Positions 8,778-17,460 of a DNA stretch of 64,000 nucleotides are shown here, one piece after another. Origin of the DNA: Acidobacteriota bacterium. GTDB taxonomy: Bacteria > Acidobacteriota > Blastocatellia > Pyrinomonadales > Pyrinomonadaceae. A program made the translations under genes and the position numbers. The stretch covers positions 1 through 64,000 of the forward strand of contig JAEWFC010000010.1 in assembly GCA_023389035.1 (NCBI GenBank), read 5' to 3'. Within the stretch, counting starts at the first letter, position 1; each line of letters starts with the position of its first letter. The notes below the pieces were generated by a model, which was given only the letters and a program-made list of their open reading frames with translations, had not been told where the DNA came from and did not search any database.

Positions 8778-9665
8778 CTATTGTGATTTCTTCTTTTCCA
8801 GAGCCTCGAACCAGGCTTTTGATTTAACGGGGTCGTTGACGATATCGCCGAGATTCTCGAGCGGCGGAGCGTCGGGGTTGGCGGTCTCAAAGGTCAGGCG
8901 CTTTCGCTGCAGCAGAAAATGCCGGCCATTCCATTTATAGAAGGTGCGTGTGAAATGCGTCGGGCAGCACAGGTCGGCTTCGTCGCCCGTGATCTTGCCG
9001 GTCTCGATCTGCCCGAGCATAAAGCGGTCCTGACCGTACAACTCGATGACGAGCTCGCCGTTCTCGGCCCGGATGTCCTTTAGGCCGCCGTCGGTACGGT
9101 CGCCGGTGCGGAAGCTCCACTGCAATTCGGGCTGGCCGTCATTCCATCCGTATATATAAACAAGCTGCGGAATCGCACTGCCGCCTGTCTCGATCTTGAG
9201 TATTACGGCCGCTTCGTCCTCGCCGTCGTTATCGGCGTCAAGGTATTTGGTCGTAACGTAGCTCATGCCGATGCGGCGTTCGGCGCGTGCGGCCGCTTTT
9301 TGCTCGGGCGTCATTTCCTCGGTGATCTCGCGAAAATTCGGCTCGAGCACGCCGTTTACCAGCACGATCTCATCACCGTCCTGATGCTGCCAGCCGCGTG
9401 GCAAGGGATATGTAAAGTTTCGGAAATCGAAGGTGCCGAGCGGTGATGTGGTGGTCTTCCCGCGTTCGTCGAGGAGTTCGGCCTGCAGGTTCGGGGCTTG
9501 CGGGGTCGGCGGTATATCGGGCTCCGCCTCAGCCGAGACCGGCTCGGCCGGCAAGGGCTCGACAGGTGTATTGTCGATCTCGGCCGACGCGCCGCACGAA
9601 ATGCAAAATAAAAGAAACGCAACCGCGATGAACCTCGCGGTATCTCTTATTTCCAGAATGTTCAT
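8778..9665 (-). CDS. Putative secreted lipoprotein of unknown function
   Basis: 295 aa. The N-terminus has a hydrophobic signal ending FLLFCISCG. Cys24 is a possible lipidation site, although the residue at -3 is Cys rather than Leu, so the lipobox is imperfect. A Pro/Glu-rich linker covers residues 28-55. The globular part has a segment like calcium-binding or FG-GAP surface proteins (KYLDADNDGEDEAAVILKI) and reads as a stability or periplasmic sensor type protein, but no family is recognised. It follows ettA on the same strand after 47 nt. Confidence 0.7.
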   Translation of the reverse strand: MNILEIRDTARFIAVAFLLFCISCGASAEIDNTPVEPLPAEPVSAEAEPDIPPTPQAPNLQAELLDERGKTTTSPLGTFDFRNFTYPLPRGWQHQDGDEIVLVNGVLEPNFREITEEMTPEQKAAARAERRIGMSYVTTKYLDADNDGEDEAAVILKIETGGSAIPQLVYIYGWNDGQPELQWSFRTGDRTDGGLKDIRAENGELVIELYGQDRFMLGQIETGKITGDEADLCCPTHFTRTFYKWNGRHFLLQRKRLTFETANPDAPPLENLGDIVNDPVKSKAWFEALEKKKSQ

Positions 9666-9712
9666 CGTTTGTCTGTCGCCGGACGATCGCGATGCGACGC
9701 CCGGCGTCCATC

Positions 9713-11401
9713 TTACGCACGCGTCAGGCTGCGGTATTTGATGCGATGGGGTTGGTCTGCATCATGGCCCAGACGGCGTTTTCGGTCAGCTTCGTATTCA
9801 CTGTAGTTTCCGTCGAAATATTCAACGTGGCTGTCGCCCTCGAAGGCGAGTATGTGAGTCGCGATGCGATCGAGAAACCAGCGATCATGGCTTATTACGA
9901 CAGCACAGCCGGCAAAGTTTTCGAGCGCCTCTTCGAGGGCTCGCATCGTGTTTACATCCAGATCGTTGGTGGGCTCGTCGAGGAGAATGACGTTAGCTCC
10001 GGATTTTAACATTTTTGCCAGATGGACGCGATTGCGCTCGCCGCCCGAAAGCTGGCCTACGCGCTTCTGCTGGTCGGAGCCGGAGAAGTTGAATTTCGAT
10101 ACGTAAGTGCGTGCGTTCATTTCACGCTTTCCCAGGGTTACGAAATCAAGCCCGTCTGCGATCTCGTCAAAGATCGTCTTGTCGGCATTCAGGCTGTCGC
10201 GTGACTGATCGACGTAGCCTAGCTTTACGGTGGGGCCGACGCGGAAATCGCCGCTGTCAGGTTTTTCCTGCTCGGTGATCAGGCGGAACAGCGTAGTTTT
10301 ACCGGCACCGTTCGGGCCAATGACGCCGACGATGCCGCCCGGCGGCAATGCGAAATCGAGATTCTCGAAAAGCAGCTTGTCGTCATACGCCTTGGAAACG
10401 CCGCGGGCCTCGATCACCAGATCGCCGAGCCGTTCGCCCGGCGGAATGTAGATCTCAAGATCCTCGCTGCGTTTCTCCGATTCGGTCGCGACCATTTTTT
10501 CGTAGTCGTTGATGCGGGCTTTTGATTTTGCATGGCGGCCTTTCGGCGACATCCGTATCCACTCAAGCTCTCGTTCAAGGGTCTTTTGGCGTTTGTCCTC
10601 GGAACGCTGCTCCTGTGCGAGCCGCTGCGATTTTTGTTCGAGCCATGAGGAATAGTTGCCCTTGTACGGAATGCCTTCGCCGCGGTCGAGCTCGAGTATC
10701 CAGCCCGCGATATTGTCGAGGAAATACCGATCGTGCGTAACGGCGATGATCGTTCCCTCGTACTTCTGCAGATGCTGTTCGAGCCAGCTGACTGTCTCAG
10801 CGTCGAGGTGGTTCGTTGGTTCGTCGAGCAGCAGAATGTCAGGCTTTTGCAGCAGCAGCCGGCACAATGCGACGCGGCGTTTCTCACCGCCCGACAGATT
10901 CTTGATCAGCGTTTCCGGCGGAGGGCAGCGAAGCGCGTCCATCGCCATCTCAAGCCGAGCATCAAGGTCCCACGCATCGGCCGCATCGAGCTTTTCCTGC
11001 ACCTCGCCCTGGCGTTCGATGAGAGCGTTCATCGCGTCGTCATCCATCGGCTCAGCAAACTTAGCGTTAATCTCTTCGAATTCCTTCAGCAGATCGACGG
11101 TCGATTGCACGGCTTCCTCGACGATCTCTTTGACGGTCTTTGACTCGTCGAGCTTGGGCTCCTGTTCGAGATAGCCGACGGAATAGCCTTTAGAGAAAAC
11201 GACCTCGCCGTTGTATTCCTTGTCGATGCCGGCGATTATCCTCAGCAGGCTCGATTTACCCGAGCCATTGAGCCCGAGCACCCCGATCTTTGCACCGTAA
11301 AAGAACGAGAGATAAATGTCCTTCAGGACAGGCTTCTTATCGTAAAACTTTGACACCTTGACCATCGAAAAGATGATCTTGTTTGGTTCGGCATTGCTCA
11401 T
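9713..11401 (-). CDS. ettA: Energy-dependent translational throttle protein EttA (ABC-F)
   Basis: 562-aa soluble ABC-F ATPase, near the E. coli EttA length. It would bind the ribosomal E site and gate entry into elongation according to the ATP/ADP ratio. Two ABC cassettes are visible. The first Walker A is GLNGSGKS (43-50), followed by signature LSGGEKRR and Walker B LLLDEPTNHLD. The second has Walker A GPNGAGKT, LSGGERNR and VILLDEPTNDLD. The arm and P-site linker lie between them. Start chosen at the ATG at 11,401 (MSNAEPNKIIFSM), which matches EttA; the frame also runs upstream to a TTG at 11,452. A terminator-like hairpin ends about 17 nt before the ATG (see its entry), so expression may be attenuated. 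Confidence 0.95.
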   Translation of the reverse strand: MSNAEPNKIIFSMVKVSKFYDKKPVLKDIYLSFFYGAKIGVLGLNGSGKSSLLRIIAGIDKEYNGEVVFSKGYSVGYLEQEPKLDESKTVKEIVEEAVQSTVDLLKEFEEINAKFAEPMDDDAMNALIERQGEVQEKLDAADAWDLDARLEMAMDALRCPPPETLIKNLSGGEKRRVALCRLLLQKPDILLLDEPTNHLDAETVSWLEQHLQKYEGTIIAVTHDRYFLDNIAGWILELDRGEGIPYKGNYSSWLEQKSQRLAQEQRSEDKRQKTLERELEWIRMSPKGRHAKSKARINDYEKMVATESEKRSEDLEIYIPPGERLGDLVIEARGVSKAYDDKLLFENLDFALPPGGIVGVIGPNGAGKTTLFRLITEQEKPDSGDFRVGPTVKLGYVDQSRDSLNADKTIFDEIADGLDFVTLGKREMNARTYVSKFNFSGSDQQKRVGQLSGGERNRVHLAKMLKSGANVILLDEPTNDLDVNTMRALEEALENFAGCAVVISHDRWFLDRIATHILAFEGDSHVEYFDGNYSEYEADRKRRLGHDADQPHRIKYRSLTRA

Positions 11402-11417
11402 AGAAACAGTTATGGTA

Positions 11418-11450
11418 ACAAAAAGAAAGGCGGCCCTAAAGCCGCCGGTC
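11418..11450 (-). terminator. Intrinsic terminator or attenuator immediately before ettA
   Basis: On the reverse strand GGCGGC-TTTAGG-GCCGCC is followed by TTTCTTTTTG. It lies downstream of the secreted-protein gene ending at 11,547 and its T-run ends about 17 nt before the ettA ATG. That leaves no room for a normal promoter between hairpin and gene, so ettA is either expressed through this element or from a promoter upstream of it. Confidence 0.7.
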
Positions 11451-11546
11451 AAAATGGGAGGGTGATCGATTAAAGCGATCTATTCCAGCCTCTCTTCTTA
11501 TCTCTGAAGATGGCTATAGGGCTCGAGGTGGCCAGTTGGACATCGG

Positions 11547-12395
11547 TCATCTTAGATAGCACTGCATATCTCCAAATTTGATCGAGTCGTTGCGTCTAAG
11601 CTCGGTGAAATCAACACGAAAAAGAATGTACGGCTTGCCATTGTTGTTACGCATTTCGCCTCGATAGCCGTTCAATCGACCGCCGGAAAATTCGACAACG
11701 CCGCTACCGACGGTGACCTTCCCGCCCGCTCCGCCGACGACCGAATAGCTGTTTCCGCTAACGGCGAAACCGAGACCCGCAGGCTCATATACCGAGGAAC
11801 TATTCCGGTAAACAAGCTTAAGGCAAGAATAGCTTCCACTGATCGCACCGGATGGCGTTGCCTTCTTGTTCTGAGCGGCCGGTGCTTCTGACAGGCCGGA
11901 TGTCTTAAGTTTCGGCAAAACTACCGACGCGATAAAGGCGACCACATCCCGTTGAAACGATTCACTGTTGTAAATGATCAGCAAATTGACGGATTTCCCG
12001 CTGCCGGTGGCCGTGATCAGGTTTGCCACAGCCCTAGTTCCGGTCTTTTCGACGATCGCTGCTCCATTTTCGATCGTCCATCCACTCTGATCTGCTACCG
12101 CCCGCATCTGCGGAGGCTCGACCTTGTCGAACAATCCTTTTACGATCGTGTCCCAAGAGGCGTCGAAGGTCTGTCTCGAGCTCTTATCGGTCGGCACGGA
12201 TCTGAACAGCATCATTACCCCGACATCGGTTCCTTCCTGCCTCGAGAACCGGATCGCATCTTCTTCTACGCTCTTCTCCCAGCCGCTCGGTGCCTTGAAA
12301 GTTAGAATGTCGAACCTTTCCTGTGCTGCCGCTACGACCACAAAAACCTGGGATGCGAATAGGACTAAACAAACACGCAAAACGTAGTTCCTCAT
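11547..12395 (-). CDS. Secreted protein of unknown function, paralogue of the next gene upstream
   Basis: 282 aa from the ATG at 12,395 (MRNYVLRVCLVLF), chosen because it places a clean signal peptide, cleaved near VVAAAQE, at the N-terminus; the longer frame adds 15 non-signal residues. The N-terminal domain (FDILTFKAPSGW, DAIRFSRQ, FDASWDTIVKGL) matches the upstream protein 12,519-13,547 in motif and spacing, so the two are tandem paralogues. The C-terminal half is Gly/Ser-rich and beta-type (GSYSCLKLVYRN, GKPYILFRVDF). Likely periplasmic; function unknown. Confidence 0.72.
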   Translation of the reverse strand: MRNYVLRVCLVLFASQVFVVVAAAQERFDILTFKAPSGWEKSVEEDAIRFSRQEGTDVGVMMLFRSVPTDKSSRQTFDASWDTIVKGLFDKVEPPQMRAVADQSGWTIENGAAIVEKTGTRAVANLITATGSGKSVNLLIIYNSESFQRDVVAFIASVVLPKLKTSGLSEAPAAQNKKATPSGAISGSYSCLKLVYRNSSSVYEPAGLGFAVSGNSYSVVGGAGGKVTVGSGVVEFSGGRLNGYRGEMRNNNGKPYILFRVDFTELRRNDSIKFGDMQCYLR

Positions 12396-12518
12396 AAATG
12401 CACTTATTTGCTCTTCAAAACCCGAAAGCTTCCGGCCCAATTCGAGGACCGCACAGACGAAGGTTATTGCCGAGCCGAGTCCGGAGCGAGCGGGAAGTAA
12501 TGGAGCCTGTCTTTATCT

Positions 12519-13547
12519 TCATTGGATACGGGTGGCGATCAGATCTGTATCGGTGTATTTCTGATCGAAGTACCACGCGTTTTGAAACGTCGTGTTGTTG
12601 CTGAAGGCTCCGTCACGCCGCGTCGGTGAGCTGGATTGCAGTACAAGATTCCACTCCTGAATTCCGGAGAAATAGTGAAAGGTAAATCTGTATGTCGCCT
12701 TTTCGAGGGCGCGGTTCTCGGACGAGAGGCGTGTGCCAAGAGCATCGACGCCGCCAGCCTTGCTGAATGACTCGATCACGCTCTTCGCGGGGATCACCGT
12801 CAACTCATTGCCGCTGACCGAGTACCGCCCGGATTCTTTAACGATAATGATCTTCGGCATCGACATCCGAAAGCTTCGTTCGGTGAAAATATAGGTGCCG
12901 TCGGCCTTAAATTCGTACCGGCTCTTTGTATAGCCGGCCGTGCCCCAGCTGACCGGGTCGGCATACGTCGGATGGACTGAGCCCGATCGCTGCCAGCGGC
13001 CTACAAGTTTCGCTGCGTCACCTGTGGCTGCCGCCACGGCGGGTTCGGCTTTTCTGCCGCTGATCGGTGGGAGTTTGAGGTTATCAACAAACGTCTCGAT
13101 CACGGGCAAAAACTCGTCTGAATTCGTTAACACAAAAACTGCGACGACCTTGCCGCCGCCGGTGAACGTCGATAGCATCGCCGCACCCTTGAGACCTTCT
13201 TTTTCAAACGCTCCAATGCCGACGTCTGCCCGCCAGCCGTCTTTCACTCCGGGCGTACCGATCTCGGGTTTGGCAACGGCATTAAGGGTATCCACGGCCA
13301 TCGCATCCCACAGCACATCGAAGTTTTTTCCGGGATCGTCGATGCCGTCAGCGGAACGTGTCAGCGAGATGACACAGTATTTGCCGTCCAATTCTTTCGT
13401 GAACCGGATCGAATCAGCGTCCTTTTCGACCGACCATCCCTTCGGGGCCGTGTAAGTGACTATGTCAAACTTCGCCGTCTGCGAAAGAGCGGCGGCGGCG
13501 AACAAATGGACGCAGACAATCAACAGGATCGCGTTTAGCTTTTTCAT
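12519..13547 (-). CDS. Secreted lipocalin-like protein of unknown function
   Basis: 342 aa with signal peptide MKKLNAILLIVCVHLFAAAALSQ. The first domain (residues ~25-175) carries the FDIVTYTAPKGW...SIRFTKEL...FDVLWDAM pattern shared with the downstream paralogue. The second (about 185-342) begins LVGRWQRSGS and continues YEFKADGTYIFTERSF, the pattern of small lipocalin-like beta-barrel domains. It sits between the TonB-dependent receptor and its paralogue on the same strand. Function unknown. Confidence 0.74.
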   Translation of the reverse strand: MKKLNAILLIVCVHLFAAAALSQTAKFDIVTYTAPKGWSVEKDADSIRFTKELDGKYCVISLTRSADGIDDPGKNFDVLWDAMAVDTLNAVAKPEIGTPGVKDGWRADVGIGAFEKEGLKGAAMLSTFTGGGKVVAVFVLTNSDEFLPVIETFVDNLKLPPISGRKAEPAVAAATGDAAKLVGRWQRSGSVHPTYADPVSWGTAGYTKSRYEFKADGTYIFTERSFRMSMPKIIIVKESGRYSVSGNELTVIPAKSVIESFSKAGGVDALGTRLSSENRALEKATYRFTFHYFSGIQEWNLVLQSSSPTRRDGAFSNNTTFQNAWYFDQKYTDTDLIATRIQ

Positions 13548-13667
13548 CGTTACCTCACAGCCGAGACAGGCTGACTTACTACGCGTGGGAAGGGTGATAA
13601 CCGGCTCATAGATCAGCCCGATCAGAGCGATACTAGCAGGATTCGGCCGCTTTGCAACGTGCTTTTG

Positions 13668-15920
13668 CTAGCGTTTATCGAGGTCGAATCGCAAGCCGAA
13701 CCTGAAAGATCGGGGAGCGGAAATAGTACGCAGCGGCGTTCTGCCGATGTCGTAGCGAGAGTTTAGAATGTTCTCGACCGCAGCGAATGCCTCGATCGAT
13801 TCAGAGATCTTAAAACCTGCGCGGGCGTCAACCGTGAAATATTCGCGGAGCAGCAAGGTGTTGCGGTCGTCTTCGAATTGCGAGGACGAGGCCCGCATCT
13901 GTGTTGAGAAGTTCCAGCGCCGGCTCGGGTCATATCGAACCTGTGCGGTGAAGCTGTGCCGCGCGGTCTGCGGCAGGCGGTTTCCGACGATCGACGGGTC
14001 GGCCGGAAAATCGCTGATCTTTGCGGCGACGATCAGGTAGCTTGCGTTCAGCTTCAGGGCGCGGGTAATCGCATTTTCGGTGGAGATCTCGAATCCTCGG
14101 CTCTCGGTCGCTCCCACATTTTGGCGCTGACGGTTGATCAGCGTCGGTGTGGAACCAGTTGTCACGCTGACGATCGGGTCCGTGACGGTTGTAGCGAAAA
14201 GGCTCGCTCGTGTGATGGACTTCGCGTTGAAAAGTTTGATACTGCCGCCAGCTTCAAAAGTATTTGACCGCTCGGGCGTAAGGAACGCGTTTGCCTCGGT
14301 CACGATATTGCCGACGCGAAAACCGCGGTAAAGCTCGTTCAATGACGGTGCACGGAACGACCGCGAGTACGAAGCATAAACCGCTACGGCTTCGGTGACC
14401 TCGTAGGCGGCTGCAATACGCGGGCTGAACGACACATCGCGCCGATCGGGAAAACGGGTCTCAGTGATCGAGCCATTCGCCAACGTTCGCGTGCGTGCTA
14501 GTCCATCAAAATTGCTGCGTAAATCCACGCGGGCCGAGAGATTCAGTGAGAACTTCGGCGTGATCTCCCATCTGTCTTGGGCAAAGAACGAGATATCGCG
14601 AGCCTCGCCGCCGACTCGGACCGTATTTGCGGCGAGCCCGTTAAAGAATCCGACCTCGTCGCTGCGGCCGCGCGTCTGCAGCAACTCGACAGACGCGACC
14701 GAGTTATGATCTCCGGTTTTTCGTCGCCACTGAACGCTGGCACCGAATGCCCGCGACGGAACGCTCTGCAGGCGCGTGAGAGATTCGCTGCCGCGGTCGG
14801 CGGAGACGGAAGAAAAGGTCTGGTCGTAAACCTGACGCTCACCGAACGCTCGCACGCTGAACTCGCCAAATCGTCTGGATACGAGATCCGAACCGACTGC
14901 GAGCTGGTAAAACTCGGTCTGATTGTTCGTAAGACTCGTGCCATTCTCGCGATCTTCAGCAAAGCGGTTACCGCGAACGAAAACCTGTCCGTCATCGCCG
15001 AAACGCCGGACCAGTTTCACGATCACATTCGCATGCCGCGACGACGCGGGAGTATCGACCGTGCCTCGAGAAGATCCTTCGACGGGAATATAGCCGCCGG
15101 TCTTGAACAGGTCGCCGACCACATTGATCTCCCATTTGCCGCGTGATGCGAGCACGACGCCGCTCAGGTCAGCCGTGCTTTGGGTCCCGGCCGATGTCTC
15201 GATCTTGGCGACAAACTTTCTATCTCCGAGCTTGAGTGGAACGATATTTACGGCTCCGCTCAACGCTCCGCTGCCATAGAATGAGCTCCCGCCACCCTGT
15301 AAAACCTCGATCTGTTCGACCGCGATCATCGGCACGCGAGACCAGTACGTCCAGCCGCCGAACGCATCGTTCAACGAAAGGCCGTCGAACAGGACCGCCG
15401 TCCGCGATGCACCGCTGCCCGCGACGCCGCGGAGATTCGCACCTTGAGCTGTGGGATTAGTCGTGCGGCTTGAACTGCGTCGGAACAGTTGAAAACCGGC
15501 GAGCTGTCGGAGCGTGTCGTCTGCGGTTCTTGCGGCCGTCACTCCAAGACTCTCGATGGTGATAACCGCAACGTTTGCGTTTACTTGATCTTCCTCCGTA
15601 CGAGTGACCGTCACCGTGACGGCGACGGATGCCGGCTCTAAGACTATCGTCAGCTGCCCACGGCCCGTTGCGCTGATCTGAACAGAACGCGGCTCGAACC
15701 CGGTCGCGTTTACAGAAAGCTTTCCGGCCGTTATCCCTTCAAACGAAAACGCCCCGTCGCCCGCCGTGACCATGCTCGATGTCTGGCCTTCGCTCTCGAC
15801 GGTCACCTCGGCACCCGCGATCGGAGCGTCCTGCCGGTCAACGACAATGCCCGAGATGGACTGCGAATATACCGGCAGGGTCAACAGCAGGCAGAAAGCT
15901 GGAATCAAAAGTGCACGCAC
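13668..15920 (-). CDS. TonB-dependent outer-membrane receptor
   Basis: 750 aa. The signal peptide (MRALLIPAFCLLLTLPVYSQ) is followed by a carboxypeptidase-regulatory-like beta-sandwich (about 21-100: ISGIVVDRQDAPIAGAEVTV), a plug domain (about 105-225: TIESLGVTAART, GANLRGVAGSGASRTAVLFDGLSLNDAFGG, VEQIEVLQGGGSSFYGSGALSGAVNIV) and a 22-strand-type barrel. The SFRAPSLNELY segment is typical of barrel strand regions in vitamin B12/siderophore-type receptors. It would take up a ligand across the outer membrane using ExbB-ExbD-TonB; those genes are not nearby. The C-terminus ends FGLRFDLDKR, not the usual terminal Phe. Ligand unknown. Confidence 0.93.
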   Translation of the reverse strand: MRALLIPAFCLLLTLPVYSQSISGIVVDRQDAPIAGAEVTVESEGQTSSMVTAGDGAFSFEGITAGKLSVNATGFEPRSVQISATGRGQLTIVLEPASVAVTVTVTRTEEDQVNANVAVITIESLGVTAARTADDTLRQLAGFQLFRRSSSRTTNPTAQGANLRGVAGSGASRTAVLFDGLSLNDAFGGWTYWSRVPMIAVEQIEVLQGGGSSFYGSGALSGAVNIVPLKLGDRKFVAKIETSAGTQSTADLSGVVLASRGKWEINVVGDLFKTGGYIPVEGSSRGTVDTPASSRHANVIVKLVRRFGDDGQVFVRGNRFAEDRENGTSLTNNQTEFYQLAVGSDLVSRRFGEFSVRAFGERQVYDQTFSSVSADRGSESLTRLQSVPSRAFGASVQWRRKTGDHNSVASVELLQTRGRSDEVGFFNGLAANTVRVGGEARDISFFAQDRWEITPKFSLNLSARVDLRSNFDGLARTRTLANGSITETRFPDRRDVSFSPRIAAAYEVTEAVAVYASYSRSFRAPSLNELYRGFRVGNIVTEANAFLTPERSNTFEAGGSIKLFNAKSITRASLFATTVTDPIVSVTTGSTPTLINRQRQNVGATESRGFEISTENAITRALKLNASYLIVAAKISDFPADPSIVGNRLPQTARHSFTAQVRYDPSRRWNFSTQMRASSSQFEDDRNTLLLREYFTVDARAGFKISESIEAFAAVENILNSRYDIGRTPLRTISAPRSFRFGLRFDLDKR

Positions 15921-15950
15921 ACTCCGAGTCTAGCGGATTGAACGGAAGAC

Positions 15951-16796
15951 CTAAAAGTCGGCCGACGGGTGATCAGGCGACGGAACCGGCGGAGGCAAAC
16001 TCGTCGTTAAATAGAAAACCTCGATCGAAAAAGCGTCCCTTACTCCGCCTTTGATCAGCCGAATCTTATCGATCGGGGCTTTTCGCTTCTTGTAAAGGTG
16101 TTTTTCGTAGCGCTTGAAAAGCTCATCGTATGCACGCAGAGACATTTCCTTGTCGGCATAAACTACCACATAGGTAACGTCGTCAGTGTCGCGATTCACT
16201 GCAGTTGAAACAACATTATCAAGGCCACTGATTGCATCGGTTCTACTAATAACGACTTCGGGATGATAAAGGAGACCTGCAGGATGGTAAGTTGGGAATC
16301 CCTTACATCGAAGAGAGTTGTGCGATTCCTTCGGCATTATAGAAACGCGTTTGATCACATTTTGTATCAGCCGCCCTTCTTTGTCGTCGACCCCGTAGTC
16401 CAATTCATAAGCCATCCCCTCGGCCTGCAGCAACCATGTGCCGCCGTACTGGATGACCTTCTTGTTCTTGAACTCATCCGCTGAGATCCTTATTTCATGG
16501 TTCGGTGAAAAAACCATCAGAAGCGCAGTATCGGCCGGAACAATCCACCCTTTCTCGATTCCTTTGCATGGCCCTGTGCTGTACAAGACGCGAATCATTG
16601 CCGAATCGGACTGGTAGGTTGAATTGCCGAAATCCTGTTTCACCGGAGTGCCAAAGATCTGCTCTATGTCGGTTCGTGTGCTTTTGAGCGGGACGACTCG
16701 CGCCCATTCGTCAATCACGGCGGATAATCCGCTTTCCTGGGCCGGGACCGATATGACCGCGAACACTAGAAGAATCAAAATCTTTGTCTTATACAT
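15951..16796 (-). CDS. Secreted protein of unknown function
   Basis: 281 aa with a signal peptide (MYKTKILILLVFAVISVPAQ). The segment VVPLKSTRTDIEQIFGTPV resembles the small lipoprotein SmpA/BamE-like motif in which a 'G-x-T-x-x-x-V-x-x-x-F-G-x-P' helix opens the fold. The C-terminal half (about 190-265: VVYADKEMSLRAYDELFKRYEKHL, DAFSIEVFYLT) looks like an OmpA-type peptidoglycan-associated sub-domain without its usual motif. The protein ends in a short Pro-rich tail. No family is assigned; it is likely periplasmic. Confidence 0.68.
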   Translation of the reverse strand: MYKTKILILLVFAVISVPAQESGLSAVIDEWARVVPLKSTRTDIEQIFGTPVKQDFGNSTYQSDSAMIRVLYSTGPCKGIEKGWIVPADTALLMVFSPNHEIRISADEFKNKKVIQYGGTWLLQAEGMAYELDYGVDDKEGRLIQNVIKRVSIMPKESHNSLRCKGFPTYHPAGLLYHPEVVISRTDAISGLDNVVSTAVNRDTDDVTYVVVYADKEMSLRAYDELFKRYEKHLYKKRKAPIDKIRLIKGGVRDAFSIEVFYLTTSLPPPVPSPDHPSADF

Positions 16797-16826
16797 TCTT
16801 CATGAAGGCATCTAACGGAGCGCTAT

Positions 16827-17150
16827 TTATTCGGTGTCGTCGAGCCAGGAAGGAACATCCATCCGGCTGTGCAAGACTCTCTCAACCTCGATGAAAAGCT
16901 CTCTCTCGATATAGAAGACCACGTAGGGAAAGTTCTTCATGGCAATGTGTCGCAGCCCGGGCACTTGCAGCTCGTGTCCGTAACGGGGTGATCCCAACTC
17001 AGGATGTTTGGAGATATTTGCGACTACAGTTTCCAGACGGTGAACGAACTCGATCGCAGTCTCGGATCCGGCCTCATCTAAATAATAACCAAGGGCGGCA
17101 TTTATATCTTCACTCGCCCTTTGTCGAAGCACGACCGGTTTTCGAGTCAC
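16827..17150 (-). CDS. parE: ParE/RelE-family toxin
   Basis: 107 aa, initiated by a GTG that abuts the antitoxin stop codon (TAAGTG), so translation is coupled. The pattern VLRQRASEDINAALGYYLDEAG...HPELGSPR...GLRHIAMKNFPYVVFY...EVERVLHSRMD is that of the ParE branch of the RelE/ParE superfamily, whose members usually poison DNA gyrase rather than cut mRNA. The C-terminal VLHSRMD matches ParE. The gene is intact and its partner antitoxin is directly upstream. Confidence 0.92.
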   Translation of the reverse strand: MTRKPVVLRQRASEDINAALGYYLDEAGSETAIEFVHRLETVVANISKHPELGSPRYGHELQVPGLRHIAMKNFPYVVFYIERELFIEVERVLHSRMDVPSWLDDTE

Positions 17151-17387
17151 TTAGCTCTTCTCCGCGATACGCTTTCTCAGATCGTCGAAATAATAGGCGT
17201 CGAGGGGCTGGCTGGAAAGCTCCGATTCGATCCCGGCCATGATCATCTGGCGAAGCTTCACGCGGTCTCGCTCTTTTCGGAGCAGCTCTCGCACATATTC
17301 GCTGCTGCTGCTGTAGTCACCCTCAGAAACCTGAGAATCGACGAACGATTTCAGAGTTTCCGGCAACGATATGTTCATCGTGCTCAT
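17151..17387 (-). CDS. parD: ParD-family antitoxin
   Basis: 78 aa. The N-terminal ribbon-helix-helix MNISLPETLKSFVDSQVSEGDYSSSSEYVRELLRKE is characteristic of ParD/CopG antitoxins. The acidic-to-mixed C-terminal part (SELSSQPLDAYYFDDLRKRI) would bind the toxin. ATG at 17,387. A perfect 7+7 bp palindrome lies just upstream and is the likely autoregulatory operator. First gene of the parDE pair. Confidence 0.92.
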   Translation of the reverse strand: MSTMNISLPETLKSFVDSQVSEGDYSSSSEYVRELLRKERDRVKLRQMIMAGIESELSSQPLDAYYFDDLRKRIAEKS

Positions 17388-17395
17388 AGCTCAAA

Positions 17396-17422
17396 ATTAT
17401 CATTTATGGCAAACTTTGCCAA
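17396..17422 (-). promoter_or_regulatory. parDE promoter with palindromic operator
   Basis: On the reverse strand TTGGCA (17,417-17,422) and GATAAT (17,396-17,401) form a -35/-10 pair with a short 15-bp spacer. The palindrome TGGCAAA-C-TTTGCCA (17,407-17,421) covers the -35 and spacer. It is placed as expected for repression by the ParD ribbon-helix-helix protein. Confidence 0.55.
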
Positions 17423-17460
17423 CATTCCCCATCGATGGATCGCGAGCTGTTATACGAGGA

